Assembly (NCBI RefSeq): GCF_030296675.1
Contig: NZ_AP027736.1
Coordinates: 1,612,001 to 1,676,000, forward strand
Length of the DNA: 64,000 nucleotides
Origin: Demequina sediminis
GTDB taxonomy: Bacteria > Actinomycetota > Actinomycetes > Actinomycetales > Demequinaceae
Direction: 5' to 3'
Shown here: piece by piece, positions 1-8,374 of the stretch
How the letters are laid out: every line of letters starts with the position of its first letter
Numbering within the stretch: position 1 is the first letter of the stretch
The notes under the pieces: model-generated
Databases searched by the model: none
Told to the model about the DNA's origin: nothing
What the model saw: the letters and a program-made list of their open reading frames with translations, nothing else
Translations under genes and position numbers: made by a program

Positions 1-369
1 ATCGGCGGCGACTGCCCCGGAAAGACAGAGCTCGATGCGGCGCTGGTACGCCGCTCAAGCGTCTTCGTCGAGTACGAGCCGCAGACGCGCGTCGAGGGCG
101 AGATTCAGCAGGTGGCGGCCGACCATCCCGTGACGGAGCTGTGGCGGGTCCTCACGGGCGGGGCACCTGGGCGCGAGAGCGAGGCGGACGTGACGCTCTT
201 CGACTCGGTGGGCTTTGCGCTCGAGGACTTCACCGCCCTGCGGTTCCTCCTCGATCGCGTGGGCGGCACCGCGCACGCGGGCAGCGTCGACCTCATCGCC
301 GATCCCGCCGACCCCAAGGACCTGTTCTCGCTGGTCGCGGCGCCCCGCGTCGCGTGGCGACTGGCGTAG
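1..369 (+). CDS. Ornithine cyclodeaminase, C-terminal part (5' end outside window)
   Basis: The reading frame is open from the first base and ends at 367-369 (TAG). The 122 visible residues carry the family's C-terminal signature: GGDCPGKTELDAALVRR-type sequence at the very start, then VFVEYEPQTRVEGEIQQ and an ELWRVL...LFDSVGFALEDF block. The family (ornithine cyclodeaminase / mu-crystallin) usually has 320-360 residues and converts L-ornithine to proline and ammonia using NAD. About two thirds of the protein, including most of the Rossmann fold, lies upstream of the window. A GTG at 112 is internal and is not the start. A related amino-acid dehydrogenase activity cannot be excluded, but the GGDCPGKTE motif favours true ornithine cyclodeaminase. 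Confidence 0.88.
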   Translation: MGGDCPGKTELDAALVRRSSVFVEYEPQTRVEGEIQQVAADHPVTELWRVLTGGAPGRESEADVTLFDSVGFALEDFTALRFLLDRVGGTAHAGSVDLIADPADPKDLFSLVAAPRVAWRLA

Positions 370-383
370 AGTCCGCGCGAGTC

Positions 384-1187
384 TCAGCCGAGCCGCACAC
401 GCGCGCCCGGGCCGTCGACGGCGTCCTCCACCGTGAAGGGCTGCGCGGTGGCGCTCACGGACATCGACACCAGGTCGACGCCCTCGCCGATGCTCGTGAG
501 GAAGGCCGTGTCCGCCGCGTCGCGGCCGGTCGCGATGCGCACCATGGTCGACCGCGGCGCGAGACCCGTGGCGTCGATCACCCACCACTCGCCGTCGACC
601 AGCGCCTCCGCGACCGCGTGGAAGTCCATCGGCTCGAGGCCGGGGGCGTAGACCGCGACCACCCGCGCGGGCAGGTCGCACGCACGCAGCAGCGCGACCA
701 CCAGGTGGGCGAAGTCACGGCACACACCCGCCCGCGCGAGCATCGTCGCCGCCGCCCCATCCGTGGGGGAACTCGCCCCCGACACGTACGCGAGGCTCCC
801 GCGCACCCACGCGGCGACCGCCTCCACCAGCGCGTGCCCCGCGAGTCCGCCGAACTGCGCGACCGCCGTGGGCCCCAGCGTGTCCGACTCGCAATAGCGG
901 CTGGGCCGCAGGTACGTCACCTCGTCGAGCGGCGCAACGGCGACCGGAGCCGCCATGCCCCGCACCAGGGCGTCGTACGCGACGTTCACGGGCCCCTCCC
1001 CCACGTCCACGACGTGCAGGCGGCCCCCGTGGGAATCGGCGAGCTCGCTCCACGCGCACTCGCGCCCCGCCTGGGTCACGGCGAGGGACTCCTCGCGGTC
1101 GTGGCCGTCACTCACCGCCACGGCGAGCACGAGTCGTGCGGGACCCGAGGCGTGCAGATCGAGCCGGGCGCTGAGTCGACGTTCCAT
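384..1187 (-). CDS. Transglutaminase-like family protein
   Basis: A 267-residue protein with a transglutaminase-like (papain-fold) domain. The catalytic triad is readable: Cys156 in GVCRDFAH, His190 in MDFHAVAEA and Asp205 in WWVIDATG. The N-terminal 90 residues form the beta-rich region typical of bacterial transglutaminase-like proteins; no signal peptide or membrane segment is visible, so it is probably cytoplasmic. Bacterial members are often peptidases or amidases rather than cross-linking enzymes, and the substrate here is unknown. It converges on the ornithine cyclodeaminase gene with a 14 bp gap. No operon partner is evident. Confidence 0.85.
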   Translation of the reverse strand: MERRLSARLDLHASGPARLVLAVAVSDGHDREESLAVTQAGRECAWSELADSHGGRLHVVDVGEGPVNVAYDALVRGMAAPVAVAPLDEVTYLRPSRYCESDTLGPTAVAQFGGLAGHALVEAVAAWVRGSLAYVSGASSPTDGAAATMLARAGVCRDFAHLVVALLRACDLPARVVAVYAPGLEPMDFHAVAEALVDGEWWVIDATGLAPRSTMVRIATGRDAADTAFLTSIGEGVDLVSMSVSATAQPFTVEDAVDGPGARVRLG

Positions 1188-1260
1188 GTGCGCATCCTGT
1201 CACGGCCCCCTCCACCCCCGGAGAGCCCGGGCGCAGAAGCGGCAGACCGGTCGCGAGCGA

Positions 1261-1278
1261 GCTGACCGGTATGTCAGC
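1261..1278. promoter_or_regulatory. Inverted repeat GCTGAC-N6-GTCAGC
   Basis: Perfect 6 bp arms around a 6 bp spacer, about 75 bp upstream of the transglutaminase start and about 160 bp upstream of the small plus-strand ORF at 1438. The size suits a dimeric-repressor operator, but no regulator is identified. The rest of 1188-1437 shows no gene or recognisable signal to me. Confidence 0.25.
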
Positions 1279-1437
1279 CACCGCCGTGGATGCACTGTGC
1301 GGAGTCGTGGGCGTCGTCGCGCCAATGTCGTCTTGACCACCGGGGTCTCGACCTGATCGACACCACTCCGCCCGCGCTGTTCGTACGGTTCGTGTCGACG
1401 CGTGTCCCTTTCATCGGCACAGGCATCGGGGGAAGTC

Positions 1438-1659
1438 GTGCTGCTGGCGTGGGTGCTCATCGATGCACGGATCGCGAACGACGTCACCAGCCCCCGACTG
1501 TCCTCCATGGCCATGGAGCCGAGCGTCGCGCGCGCCGACCCGAGGTGCGCCTCCTTGGCGCTACCTGCCGCGCCGCTCCTTGCCGCGATCGTCAAGAACA
1601 CCGGCCACACGTACGCAGTCATTGAGGACGATGCCGCGGAAGGCGACGATGCCGCGTAG
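1438..1659 (+). CDS. Small hypothetical protein
   Basis: A 73-residue ORF with GC-rich third positions in this frame, GTG start and a GGGGGAA ribosome-binding site four bases upstream. An in-frame GTG at 1402 (85 aa) lacks such a site. The first 12 residues are hydrophobic (LLAWVLI), the middle is alanine/serine rich, and the C-terminus is acidic (IEDDAAEGDDAA). No family is recognised. The site upstream (GCATCGGGGGAAG) resembles that of the small membrane protein gene at 8074 (GCATCCTGGGGGAAG), the only link I can see. An antisense ORF at 1200-1622 is less convincing. It may be a non-coding spacer. Confidence 0.33.
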   Translation: MLLAWVLIDARIANDVTSPRLSSMAMEPSVARADPRCASLALPAAPLLAAIVKNTGHTYAVIEDDAAEGDDAA

Positions 1660-1690
1660 GCACGTGGGGCATCGTCCCCCCCAGAGACAA

Positions 1691-1726
1691 CGACAGCGGC
1701 CCCGGCTTCCGCCGGGGCCGCTGTCG
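1691..1726. terminator. Bidirectional intrinsic terminator hairpin
   Basis: Perfect 16 bp stem (CGACAGCGGCCCCGGC / GCCGGGGCCGCTGTCG) with a TTCC loop, 12 bp past the stop of the FKBP lipoprotein gene (minus strand) and 32 bp past the small plus-strand ORF. There is no long T tract, which is usual for high-GC actinobacteria. Confidence 0.7.
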
Positions 1727-1737
1727 TGTGTGCCGCG

Positions 1738-2685
1738 TTAGTTCGCGGCGAGGATGTCGACCACGAACACGAGCGTCGAGTTCGCGGGAATCGAATCCGA
1801 CTCCTCTTCGCCGTACGCGAGCTCCGGCGGCACCACGAGCAGCACCTGGCTGCCGACGGTCTGTCCCGCGAGCCCCTGCACCCAGCCGTCGATCAGCGAG
1901 CCGGACGAGAGGGTGAACGACGCCGCGGCGCCGCGGTCCCATGACGAGTCGAACTGCTCGCCGTCCCACAGCCAACCGGTGTAGTGGACGGTGACCTGGT
2001 CGCCCTCGGCGACCTCGGCACCCTCGCCCTCGATGAGCGGCTGGACCACGAGCTCGGTCGGCATGTCGCCCGCGCCGGCGAAGTCGATCGACGGCTTGCC
2101 GGTCTCGTCGAGCGTCACGGCGGGAAGGCCCGCCGCCGGCTCGACGGCCGTGCCCTCGGCCTTCTCGAGCGGGGTCACCGCGGAGGCGACGGTGACGGCC
2201 ATGATGACGGCCGTGCCGTCCTCGGTCGAGTCGTCGGGGTAGACGTAGAGAAGGTCGGCGCCCACCTGCTGTCCCACGAGCGCGTCGTAGAGGTCGGCGA
2301 CAACCTGGCCCTCGACGAGGCTGACGACCTCGGGGACGCCGGAGTCGTAGGTCGAGTAGATCTGCGACGCGTCGGCGCCCGCGTAGACCACGTAGTCGAG
2401 CGCCACGTTCTGGCCGGCCTCGATCGTGTCGCCATCGCCGGCGTTGATCGCGCGGGTCGCGACGTTGCCCACCGTGAACGGGGTGTCGAAGGTCAGCGAG
2501 GGGACGCCGTCGACGTCCTCCCACGTGATGGTCTCGAGCGCCGCGGCATCGGCCGCGGAGGTGTCTGCCGAGGCGGAGGCAGAGGGCGACGGCGAGCCGC
2601 CCGTCTCCGACGCGGGGCTGCACGCGGCGAGGCCGAGCACGGCAAGGATGCCGAGCGCGGACGCGGTGAGCACGTTCTTCTTCAT
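1738..2685 (-). CDS. FKBP-type peptidyl-prolyl isomerase, lipoprotein
   Basis: A 315-residue exported lipoprotein: Lys-Lys N-terminus, hydrophobic stretch and lipobox LAAC with the lipidated Cys at residue 22, then a Ser/Ala-rich linker. The C-terminal ~100 residues are a classical FKBP fold (VTVHYTGWLWDGEQFDSSW, WVQGLAGQTVGSQ, PPELAYGEE). A second, degenerate FKBP-like domain precedes it (residues ~75-160, LDYVVYAG...LVGQQVGAD), with key active-site positions altered. It should act as a folding catalyst at the outer face of the membrane. I chose ATG 2685 because AGGAGA sits just upstream; an in-frame GTG at 2697 would overlap that site. Two-domain FKBP lipoproteins are common in actinobacteria. 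Confidence 0.9.
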   Translation of the reverse strand: MKKNVLTASALGILAVLGLAACSPASETGGSPSPSASASADTSAADAAALETITWEDVDGVPSLTFDTPFTVGNVATRAINAGDGDTIEAGQNVALDYVVYAGADASQIYSTYDSGVPEVVSLVEGQVVADLYDALVGQQVGADLLYVYPDDSTEDGTAVIMAVTVASAVTPLEKAEGTAVEPAAGLPAVTLDETGKPSIDFAGAGDMPTELVVQPLIEGEGAEVAEGDQVTVHYTGWLWDGEQFDSSWDRGAAASFTLSSGSLIDGWVQGLAGQTVGSQVLLVVPPELAYGEEESDSIPANSTLVFVVDILAAN

Positions 2686-2901
2686 GAATCTCCTCACGGG
2701 GTTCTCCGCGGCCGTCGCGGCAGGCGCGCTGCGCGGGTTCGCCCAGGCAACCGACGGGCGGTCCTTCTGGTTCCCCGATCGCGTCGATTCTCAGCAAACT
2801 GTGAGCCAACGCGCGCGAGCGCCCGACCAGGGTACCCCGCGCGCTCCGGGCATCGGCACGGCAGGATGAGACCCGAACGGTGCGCGCCACCTGGAGGTCT
2901 C

Positions 2902-3234
2902 GTGCCCCGTTCCACCGAGGCCTCGCCGCCGATCTATGCGGTCGCGAGCGCGGGCGGCATCGCATCGCTCTTGTTCGCGCGATGGCTCGGCAGGCTCGAT
3001 CCGGGCTCGGACCTCATCGCGGCCGAGCGCGCACAGTGGCACGCGGGCGGGCTGCGCTCGCTCATCGCGGCGGGCCGCACATGCCGGGGCGCCTGGTCCG
3101 CCACGGCATCCATGGGGCTGCCATGTCCACGGGTGCGCGCGACCACGCTCGGTCTCAAGGTCTACCTCGACGTGTGGGCGAGCGTCGAACTCACCGCGCG
3201 CGCGGAGCCGGAGCCGGAGCCCGGAGCCGCCTAG
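2902..3234 (+). CDS. Hypothetical protein, 110 aa
   Basis: GTG start with GGAGG four bases upstream. Third positions are almost all G or C in this frame, so it is very likely coding even though a longer overlapping frame exists. It is a soluble-looking protein with an N-terminal region YAVASAGGIASLLFARWLG, one Cys-containing stretch (GRTCRGAW), a VYLDVWASVELT segment and a Glu-Pro tail. I recognise no family. Its TAG overlaps the TAG of the convergent SDR gene inside a single CTAG palindrome (3231-3234), so the two genes share three of their last four bases. Confidence 0.55.
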   Translation: MPRSTEASPPIYAVASAGGIASLLFARWLGRLDPGSDLIAAERAQWHAGGLRSLIAAGRTCRGAWSATASMGLPCPRVRATTLGLKVYLDVWASVELTARAEPEPEPGAA

Positions 3235-3965
3235 GGCTCGCGGTGGGCGACCTGCGCGGAGATCTGCGCGGTCGCGAGGATCGTCATCTGGTCGATGTTG
3301 ACGTGCTTCGGGCGCGCCGCGACCCAGCGCACGGCCTCGGCGATGTCCTCGGCCGCCATGGGGGTAAGGCCCTGGTAGACCTGCGCGGCCTTGTCGGCGT
3401 CGCCGTCGAAGCGGACCAGGGAGAACTCGGTCTCGACCATGCCGGGGTCGATCTCGCACACGCGCACCGGCTGGCCCAGCATCTCGATGCGCAGCACCCT
3501 GGTGAGGGCCGCGACGGCGTGCTTGGCCGCGTTGTACCCGCCGCCGCCCCTATAGGGCTCGCGCGCCGCGATCGAGCCGATCGTGATGACCTGGCCGTCA
3601 CCGCTCGCGATGAGCGCGGGCAGCAGCGCCTTGGTCATGCGGAGCGTCCCGAGCACGTTGACGTCGTACATCGCCTGCCACTGGTCGAGGTCGGCGTCCG
3701 CGATGGACGCGGAGCCGAAGGCTCCACCCGCGTTGTTGACCAGCAGGTCGCACGCGTCAAGGCGAGCGCAGAAGGCGTCCACTGAGGACTGGTCCGTGAC
3801 GTCGAGCTCGATCGCGGTCGCGCCGATCTCTCCCGCGAGCGCCTCGAGGCGATCGACCCGCCGCGCGCCGACGATGACGCGCCACCCGTCCGCCGCCAGG
3901 GCGCGTGCGCTCGCGGCGCCGATTCCGCTGCTGGCTCCGGTGACGACCGCCGTGCGCTGTGACAT
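3231..3965 (-). CDS. Short-chain dehydrogenase/reductase (YdfG-like)
   Basis: A 244-residue classical SDR. The N-terminal TGASSGIG dinucleotide-binding motif (residues 9-16), NNAG (77-80), and catalytic Ser131, Tyr144 and Lys148 (YNAAK) are all present. Arg residues after the second strand (GARRVDR) favour NADP. The overall sequence (IDPGMVETEFSLVRF, MAAEDIAEAVRWVAARP) resembles the YdfG group: NADP-dependent 3-hydroxy acid dehydrogenase / malonic semialdehyde reductase, also acting on L-allo-threonine and serine. The substrate is inferred from resemblance only. ATG 3965 has GGGGAG five bases upstream. The next feature upstream is tRNA-Ala, so it is probably monocistronic. Confidence 0.88.
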   Translation of the reverse strand: MSQRTAVVTGASSGIGAASARALAADGWRVIVGARRVDRLEALAGEIGATAIELDVTDQSSVDAFCARLDACDLLVNNAGGAFGSASIADADLDQWQAMYDVNVLGTLRMTKALLPALIASGDGQVITIGSIAAREPYRGGGGYNAAKHAVAALTRVLRIEMLGQPVRVCEIDPGMVETEFSLVRFDGDADKAAQVYQGLTPMAAEDIAEAVRWVAARPKHVNIDQMTILATAQISAQVAHREP

Positions 3966-4030
3966 GTGTGCTCCCCGTCCGTGGCTGAGGTCACCAGCAT
4001 GCCGCGTCGCCGGCGGGGGCGGAAACGTCG

Positions 4031-4054
4031 AAGGGCCCGCCGTGGCGGGCCCTT
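4031..4054. terminator. Hairpin downstream of tRNA-Ala
   Basis: Perfect 10 bp arms AAGGGCCCGC / GCGGGCCCTT with a CGTG loop, three bases past the CCA end of the minus-strand tRNA. Read from the minus strand it is a compact GC-rich terminator for the tRNA transcript. Confidence 0.65.
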
Positions 4055-4057
4055 CCG

Positions 4058-4133
4058 TGGTGGAGCTGAGGGGAATCGAACCCCTGACCTTCTCATTGCG
4101 AACGAGACGCGCTACCAACTGCGCCACAGCCCC
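4058..4133 (-). tRNA. tRNA-Ala (anticodon CGC), CCA encoded
   Basis: A 76 nt cloverleaf with acceptor GGGGCTG / CAGCTCC. This contains the G3-U70 wobble pair that identifies alanine tRNAs. The anticodon stem TCTCG/TGAGA closes the loop TTCGCAA, giving anticodon CGC for codon GCG, which is heavily used in this genome. The T-arm GGTTCGATTCC is canonical and CCA is encoded. A terminator hairpin follows directly. Confidence 0.95.
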
Positions 4134-4358
4134 AAGTGCTCGAATAGATTAGCACCCCGCCGGATGGCCCGCGAACACCGACTGCGGCCGCCCGAGCCGG
4201 CCCCGGCATCGTCCCTCCGCCACCCGCCCCGCTGCCTCGCCGCGCGAAGAGTTAAAGAGTTCGTCACACTTGCGCAATGGGACGGACACGGCGGGCGCCT
4301 ACCGTCTCGACCAAGGGGACGCGCAAGGGAGCGCGCCCGCCACTCGGGAGGAGGTGCC

Positions 4359-6539
4359 GTGTACGACGACGTCGATCCATTCATCGGCACCGAGGCCACC
4401 GCGTTGCCCGCCCCGACCGGTCTCGCCGCCACGTGGTGGTGGCCCAAGCCGCAGGTGGGCAACACCCACCCGGGGGCGTGCTTCCCCCTCGGCATGGTGT
4501 CGGCCTGCGCCTACTCGGGTGCCTACCCCACGGGCTACGGCCTCTATGACCTCTCGACCGAGGGCGTCCCCACGCGCCTGCACGACCGCCCACTAGCCTC
4601 CGGATTCACGCACTTCCAGCAGTCGGGCACCGGCGCGATCCGCAAGTACTACAACTACTTCCGCGTCACGCCCATGATCGAGCCGCTCGACGAGCTCGGA
4701 CGCACGTGGGACCTCATCGACGAGCACGCCGAGCCGGGCCTCTACTCCGCAACCCTCGAGAACGGCATCGAGGCGCAGCTGGTCGCCGGTCCGCGCAGCA
4801 TGATCCACCGCTACCGCTTCCCCGCCCACCCCAACGCGCGCGTCGTGGTCGACCTGTCGACGGGAGGGCTCACCATCCCCTACGGCGCGACCGTGCCGCT
4901 GCGCGCCCGTCTCGAGTCCGTCGAGCCTGGGATCGCGCAGGGCGAGATCGTCGTGGAGGGCGTGCCGCTCGCGATCTACGTCGAGTGCGACGCCGAGTCC
5001 TGGCGCCAGATGCTCTGGTACGACCGCCGCCTCATGCCCGCAGGCCAGCGCCTCGACCTCGACTCGATCCGCCCCACCACGCTGCGCAGCTTCGGGCTCA
5101 TGTGGGCGGGACCGTCCGAGGAGGGACAGGCGGTCGAGCTGAGGATCGGCTTCTCGCTGCGCGGCGTCGAGCAGGCGCGCACGAACCTCCACGCTGACTT
5201 GGGCGAGCTGGGCACGTTCGACTCCCGGCTCGCCGGGACGCGCGAGACCTGGCGAGGACTGCTCGACGCGATCACGGTCGACACCCCCCACGCCCAGCGC
5301 CGGCAGGTCTTCGCGACGGCGCTGTACCACTCGCTCATCAAGCCGTGCTTCGCGCCCAACGAGAGCCCGTTCTGGCCCCAGAAGGGCCCCTTCGTCTTCG
5401 ACGTGTCGACCATGTGGGACATCTACCGCACTCAGCTGCCCCTGCTCACGGCGCTGCTCCCCCACCGCGCGGCCGAGCTCGCCACCGCGCTGCTCAGCAT
5501 CTGCGAGCAGGAGGGCAACCTGCCCATCGGCTATCGCATGGCGCGCGGCTCGGACCGCTTCAGCCGCCAGGGCAGCGCCCTCGCGCACACCCTGCTGTCC
5601 GACCTCGCGCAGCTGGGCATCTCCGGCATCGACTGGGACTGGGCGCTCGTCCACATGCAGACCGACCTGCGCCGCACCTACGGCGAGGAGTTCCTGCTGC
5701 AGGGACGCGCCGAGCCGCTCAGCCACACCCTCGACATCGCCTACGGCTACTGGTGCACCGCGCAGGTCGCGGGCCTCCTGGGGGACGATGCCCTGGTCGC
5801 CGAGTACGCGCCCCTCGCCGACCGCTGGCGCAACGCCTTCGACCCCGCCACGGGGCTCCTGGGCGCGTCCACGTACTACGAGGGCACGCGCTTCAACTAC
5901 TCGTTCCGCCTGCTCCACGACATGGCCGCGCGCATCGCGCTCGCCGGCGGCGACGCCGCCTTCGTCGCGCTCCTCGACACGTTCTTCGGCTACGGGGCCG
6001 ATGCCGTGGTCCAACCGGGTGAGCGGCCGAGCCCCGAGGAGATGGCGGCCGGCTACGGGCTGGGCCGCTTCGAGGGACTCAACAACGAGCCCGACATGGA
6101 GGCCCCGTGGGCCTACCACTACGCGGGGAGGCCGGACCGGACCGCGGAGGTGGTCCACGGCATCGTCCATCAGATGTTCGGGCCGGGACGCGGGGGACTG
6201 CCGGGAAACGACGACTCGGGCGGGCTGTCCTCGTGGTTCGTGTGGGCGTGCCTGGGGCTGTTCCCCGTCGCGGGCCAGAACCTGTTCCTGCTCCACCCGC
6301 CGGCGTTTGCGCGCGCCACGATGCGCGTCGCGCGCGGCGAGTTGACGATCGTGGCGGAGAACTTCGTCGAGCCGATCCCTGGCGGGCCGGTGCAATACGT
6401 GAGGTCGGTGACGTTCGACGGCGAGCCCGTCGAGGGCGCCTGGCTGGACGGCTGCGACGTCCACCGCGGCGGCGAGCTGCGCTTCGTGCTCGGCGACTCC
6501 CCGAGCGACTGGGGCCGCGAGCATCGTCCCCCTCCCTGA
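4359..6539 (+). CDS. GH92 family alpha-mannosidase
   Basis: A 726-residue glycoside hydrolase of family 92 (exo-acting, Ca-dependent, inverting alpha-mannosidases, mostly alpha-1,2). The family landmarks run in order: VDPFIGTE near residue 6, GNTHPGACFPLGMV near 35, MWDIYRTQLPLL near 352, the general-acid region LNNEPD with Glu577, and PGNDDSGGLSSW with Asp618/Asp619 near 616. The GTG start follows GGAGGAGG. No signal peptide is visible, so it probably acts inside the cell on imported mannosides. A palindrome TTGCGCAA (4270-4277) lies in the 225 bp leader and could be a LacI-type operator. The GT4 glycosyltransferase gene follows 37 bp downstream, so a two-gene operon is likely. Confidence 0.93.
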   Translation: MYDDVDPFIGTEATALPAPTGLAATWWWPKPQVGNTHPGACFPLGMVSACAYSGAYPTGYGLYDLSTEGVPTRLHDRPLASGFTHFQQSGTGAIRKYYNYFRVTPMIEPLDELGRTWDLIDEHAEPGLYSATLENGIEAQLVAGPRSMIHRYRFPAHPNARVVVDLSTGGLTIPYGATVPLRARLESVEPGIAQGEIVVEGVPLAIYVECDAESWRQMLWYDRRLMPAGQRLDLDSIRPTTLRSFGLMWAGPSEEGQAVELRIGFSLRGVEQARTNLHADLGELGTFDSRLAGTRETWRGLLDAITVDTPHAQRRQVFATALYHSLIKPCFAPNESPFWPQKGPFVFDVSTMWDIYRTQLPLLTALLPHRAAELATALLSICEQEGNLPIGYRMARGSDRFSRQGSALAHTLLSDLAQLGISGIDWDWALVHMQTDLRRTYGEEFLLQGRAEPLSHTLDIAYGYWCTAQVAGLLGDDALVAEYAPLADRWRNAFDPATGLLGASTYYEGTRFNYSFRLLHDMAARIALAGGDAAFVALLDTFFGYGADAVVQPGERPSPEEMAAGYGLGRFEGLNNEPDMEAPWAYHYAGRPDRTAEVVHGIVHQMFGPGRGGLPGNDDSGGLSSWFVWACLGLFPVAGQNLFLLHPPAFARATMRVARGELTIVAENFVEPIPGGPVQYVRSVTFDGEPVEGAWLDGCDVHRGGELRFVLGDSPSDWGREHRPPP

Positions 6540-6576
6540 GTTCATCGCCCGAGCCGGCACCCGTGAAGGAGGCATC

Positions 6577-7866
6577 ATGACCCAGAAGATTCGCCGCAGG
6601 CTGGTCATCGTGGTCCGCGCGGATCCGGTGATCTGCGGGCATTCCGGCGAGGCGCGCAACCTCGCCGAGGTCGCGCTCACGCGCGGCTTCGACGACGTGC
6701 GGATCGTGACGTGGCCGCTGGACCGCCTCGAGGAGACGGGGCTGCCGCTCAAGCCACTCGACACCGTGCTGCCCTATTCGGCGGGCATCACGGTCGAGCG
6801 TCCCGGACCGGTGGGCGGCTACAAGATTCCCGACGGGCGCTACCTCGCGGGGATGGTGGGCCGGCTGGTCGAGCTGTTCACGGACGGCGTGCCCACGGTC
6901 GCGATGTCGCTCTACCTGCACCCCCACACGACCGCCGTCGCCGATGCGCTGCGCATCGCGCGCACCACGGGGCTGCCGGTCAACGTCACGACCATCGCCG
7001 AGGCGGTGGGCTCGGACATCACCGATGTGGTGCGCTCCGCGGTGGACCACGGCGAGTTCGGGGCGGCCGCAGCGGTGCTGTCGACGTACCTGTCGCAGGA
7101 CGTGTGCGTCGCGGTGTCGCGGTACACCAAGGAGGTGATCGTGGCCTCGGCGGCGGAGCTCGACGCGGTGTACGGGACCTCATTTGCGGCGCAGTGCGAG
7201 GCACGGGTGCGCATCTCGTATCCGGCGATCGACACCTCGGCATACCTGGTGCGCGACGATTCCGAGACGGATCGCGTGCTCGCGGCGCGTGACCTCGCGC
7301 GCGGCCGCTACGTCCTCTACCTGTCGCGCCTCCAGCGTGCCAAGGGCGTCGACGACCTCATCCGCGGATTCGCGGCGGCGGAGTCGTGCGCGGACCAGAC
7401 GCTCGTGATCGCGGGCCGCGGTCCCGACCTTCCGTACTTCCGCGAGGTCGCGGCGCGCTCCGCCGCGCGCGACAGGATCGTCTTCCTCGAGGACGTGGGC
7501 GACGACGAGAAGGCGCACCTCATGGCCGCGTGCTCCGCGTATGCGCTGCCGTCCCGTCCCGCTCCGGAGTTCACCGAGACCTTCGGGATCGCGCTGGTCG
7601 AGAAGATGCTCGCGGGCGGCGGGCCCGTCATCACGTGCGACACCGGCGGAATCCTCGAGGCGGTGGGCGACACCGCGGTAGTGGTGCCGCACGGCGACCC
7701 GTCGGCGCTGACGGTCGCGCTCAACGTGTGCGCGGCTGGGCTCGACGACGCCGACCGCGAGTGGTGGGAGCACCGCGCGCGCGAGCATGCGATGCAGTTC
7801 GACCGCGTCGAGGTATTCGACAGGCTGTTCGCGCTGCTCCCTGACAGGGCACGGGTGGGCGCGTAG
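6577..7866 (+). CDS. GT4-family glycosyltransferase
   Basis: A 429-residue GT-B fold glycosyltransferase. The C-terminal half has the family-4 signatures VLYLSRLQRAKGVDDLI (residues ~248-264), LVIAGRGPDLPYF, and the EX7E nucleotide-sugar site Glu334/Glu342 in FTETFGIALVEKML, followed by TGGILEAVGD. The N-terminal half binds the acceptor and is atypical. ATG with GGAGG upstream. It sits directly behind the GH92 mannosidase, so mannose or a mannoside is a reasonable donor or acceptor, but that is inference; sucrose-phosphate/mannosylfructose-type synthases and trehalose synthases belong to the same family. Probably co-transcribed with the GH92 gene. Confidence 0.85.
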   Translation: MTQKIRRRLVIVVRADPVICGHSGEARNLAEVALTRGFDDVRIVTWPLDRLEETGLPLKPLDTVLPYSAGITVERPGPVGGYKIPDGRYLAGMVGRLVELFTDGVPTVAMSLYLHPHTTAVADALRIARTTGLPVNVTTIAEAVGSDITDVVRSAVDHGEFGAAAAVLSTYLSQDVCVAVSRYTKEVIVASAAELDAVYGTSFAAQCEARVRISYPAIDTSAYLVRDDSETDRVLAARDLARGRYVLYLSRLQRAKGVDDLIRGFAAAESCADQTLVIAGRGPDLPYFREVAARSAARDRIVFLEDVGDDEKAHLMAACSAYALPSRPAPEFTETFGIALVEKMLAGGGPVITCDTGGILEAVGDTAVVVPHGDPSALTVALNVCAAGLDDADREWWEHRAREHAMQFDRVEVFDRLFALLPDRARVGA

Positions 7867-7933
7867 CTGCTGCAGTGTCGTGGTGGGGGTCGCCGCCTTC
7901 TGTCAGCCTCGGCACCGCCCGGGGACCAGCGGC

Positions 7934-7995
7934 GAATCGCACCAGACGATGCGCTAAGGCCGGATTCGGCCTGAGAATCACACCAGGCGATGCGC
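7934..7995. repeat. Two imperfect 21 bp direct repeats
   Basis: GAATCGCACCAGACGATGC at 7934 and GAATCACACCAGGCGATGC at 7975 (both followed by GC), 41 bp apart and differing at two positions. They lie in the 207 bp spacer upstream of the small membrane protein gene. The spacing of almost exactly four helical turns would suit cooperative binding of a regulator, but none is known. Confidence 0.4.
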
Positions 7996-8073
7996 GAGAC
8001 GCGGCGACCGGTTGCGGCGGCACGAGTTGCCTGGCACCGTGGCCTTCGACGCACACCGCATCCTGGGGGAAGC

Positions 8074-8370
8074 ATGCTCGACTCGTCCAAGAAGTGCCTC
8101 GGCTGGGGGATCGCCCTCGCCGCGGTGGGAACGATCGTCCTCACGTGGGGGACGAACCTCTACACCGCGGTCGTCGAGCGCATGGGCGCCAACGCCGAGG
8201 TCGGCGAGTGGGCCTTCTCCTTCATCATGACGCTCACCAGAAGCGCGGCCTTCCCCATGGCGGCGGCGCTCATCGCGGCCGCCATCATCATCGAGTCGCT
8301 CCGCCAGGTGGTCCGAGAGGCGATCGAGGCGCGAGCAAGCGCGCAGGACCCGAGCGCCGTCGAGGGTTGA
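8074..8370 (+). CDS. Small two-TM membrane protein
   Basis: A 98-residue protein with two predicted membrane segments (GWGIALAAVGTIVLTWG near 10-26 and AAFPMAAALIAAAIIIESL near 58-76), then a short charged cytoplasmic tail (RQVVREAIEARASAQ). GGGGGA precedes the ATG by four bases, and third positions fit coding. No family recognised. It ends 5 bp before the stop of the convergent GlpR/SepX-like gene. Two 21 bp direct repeats sit upstream. Confidence 0.6.
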   Translation: MLDSSKKCLGWGIALAAVGTIVLTWGTNLYTAVVERMGANAEVGEWAFSFIMTLTRSAAFPMAAALIAAAIIIESLRQVVREAIEARASAQDPSAVEG

Positions 8371-8374
8371 AGCG

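Noticed and set aside
1200..1622. Antisense hypothetical gene
   Set aside because: The frame is open but composition fits the opposite strand better (GC-rich third positions in the 1438 frame) and no ribosome-binding site is seen.
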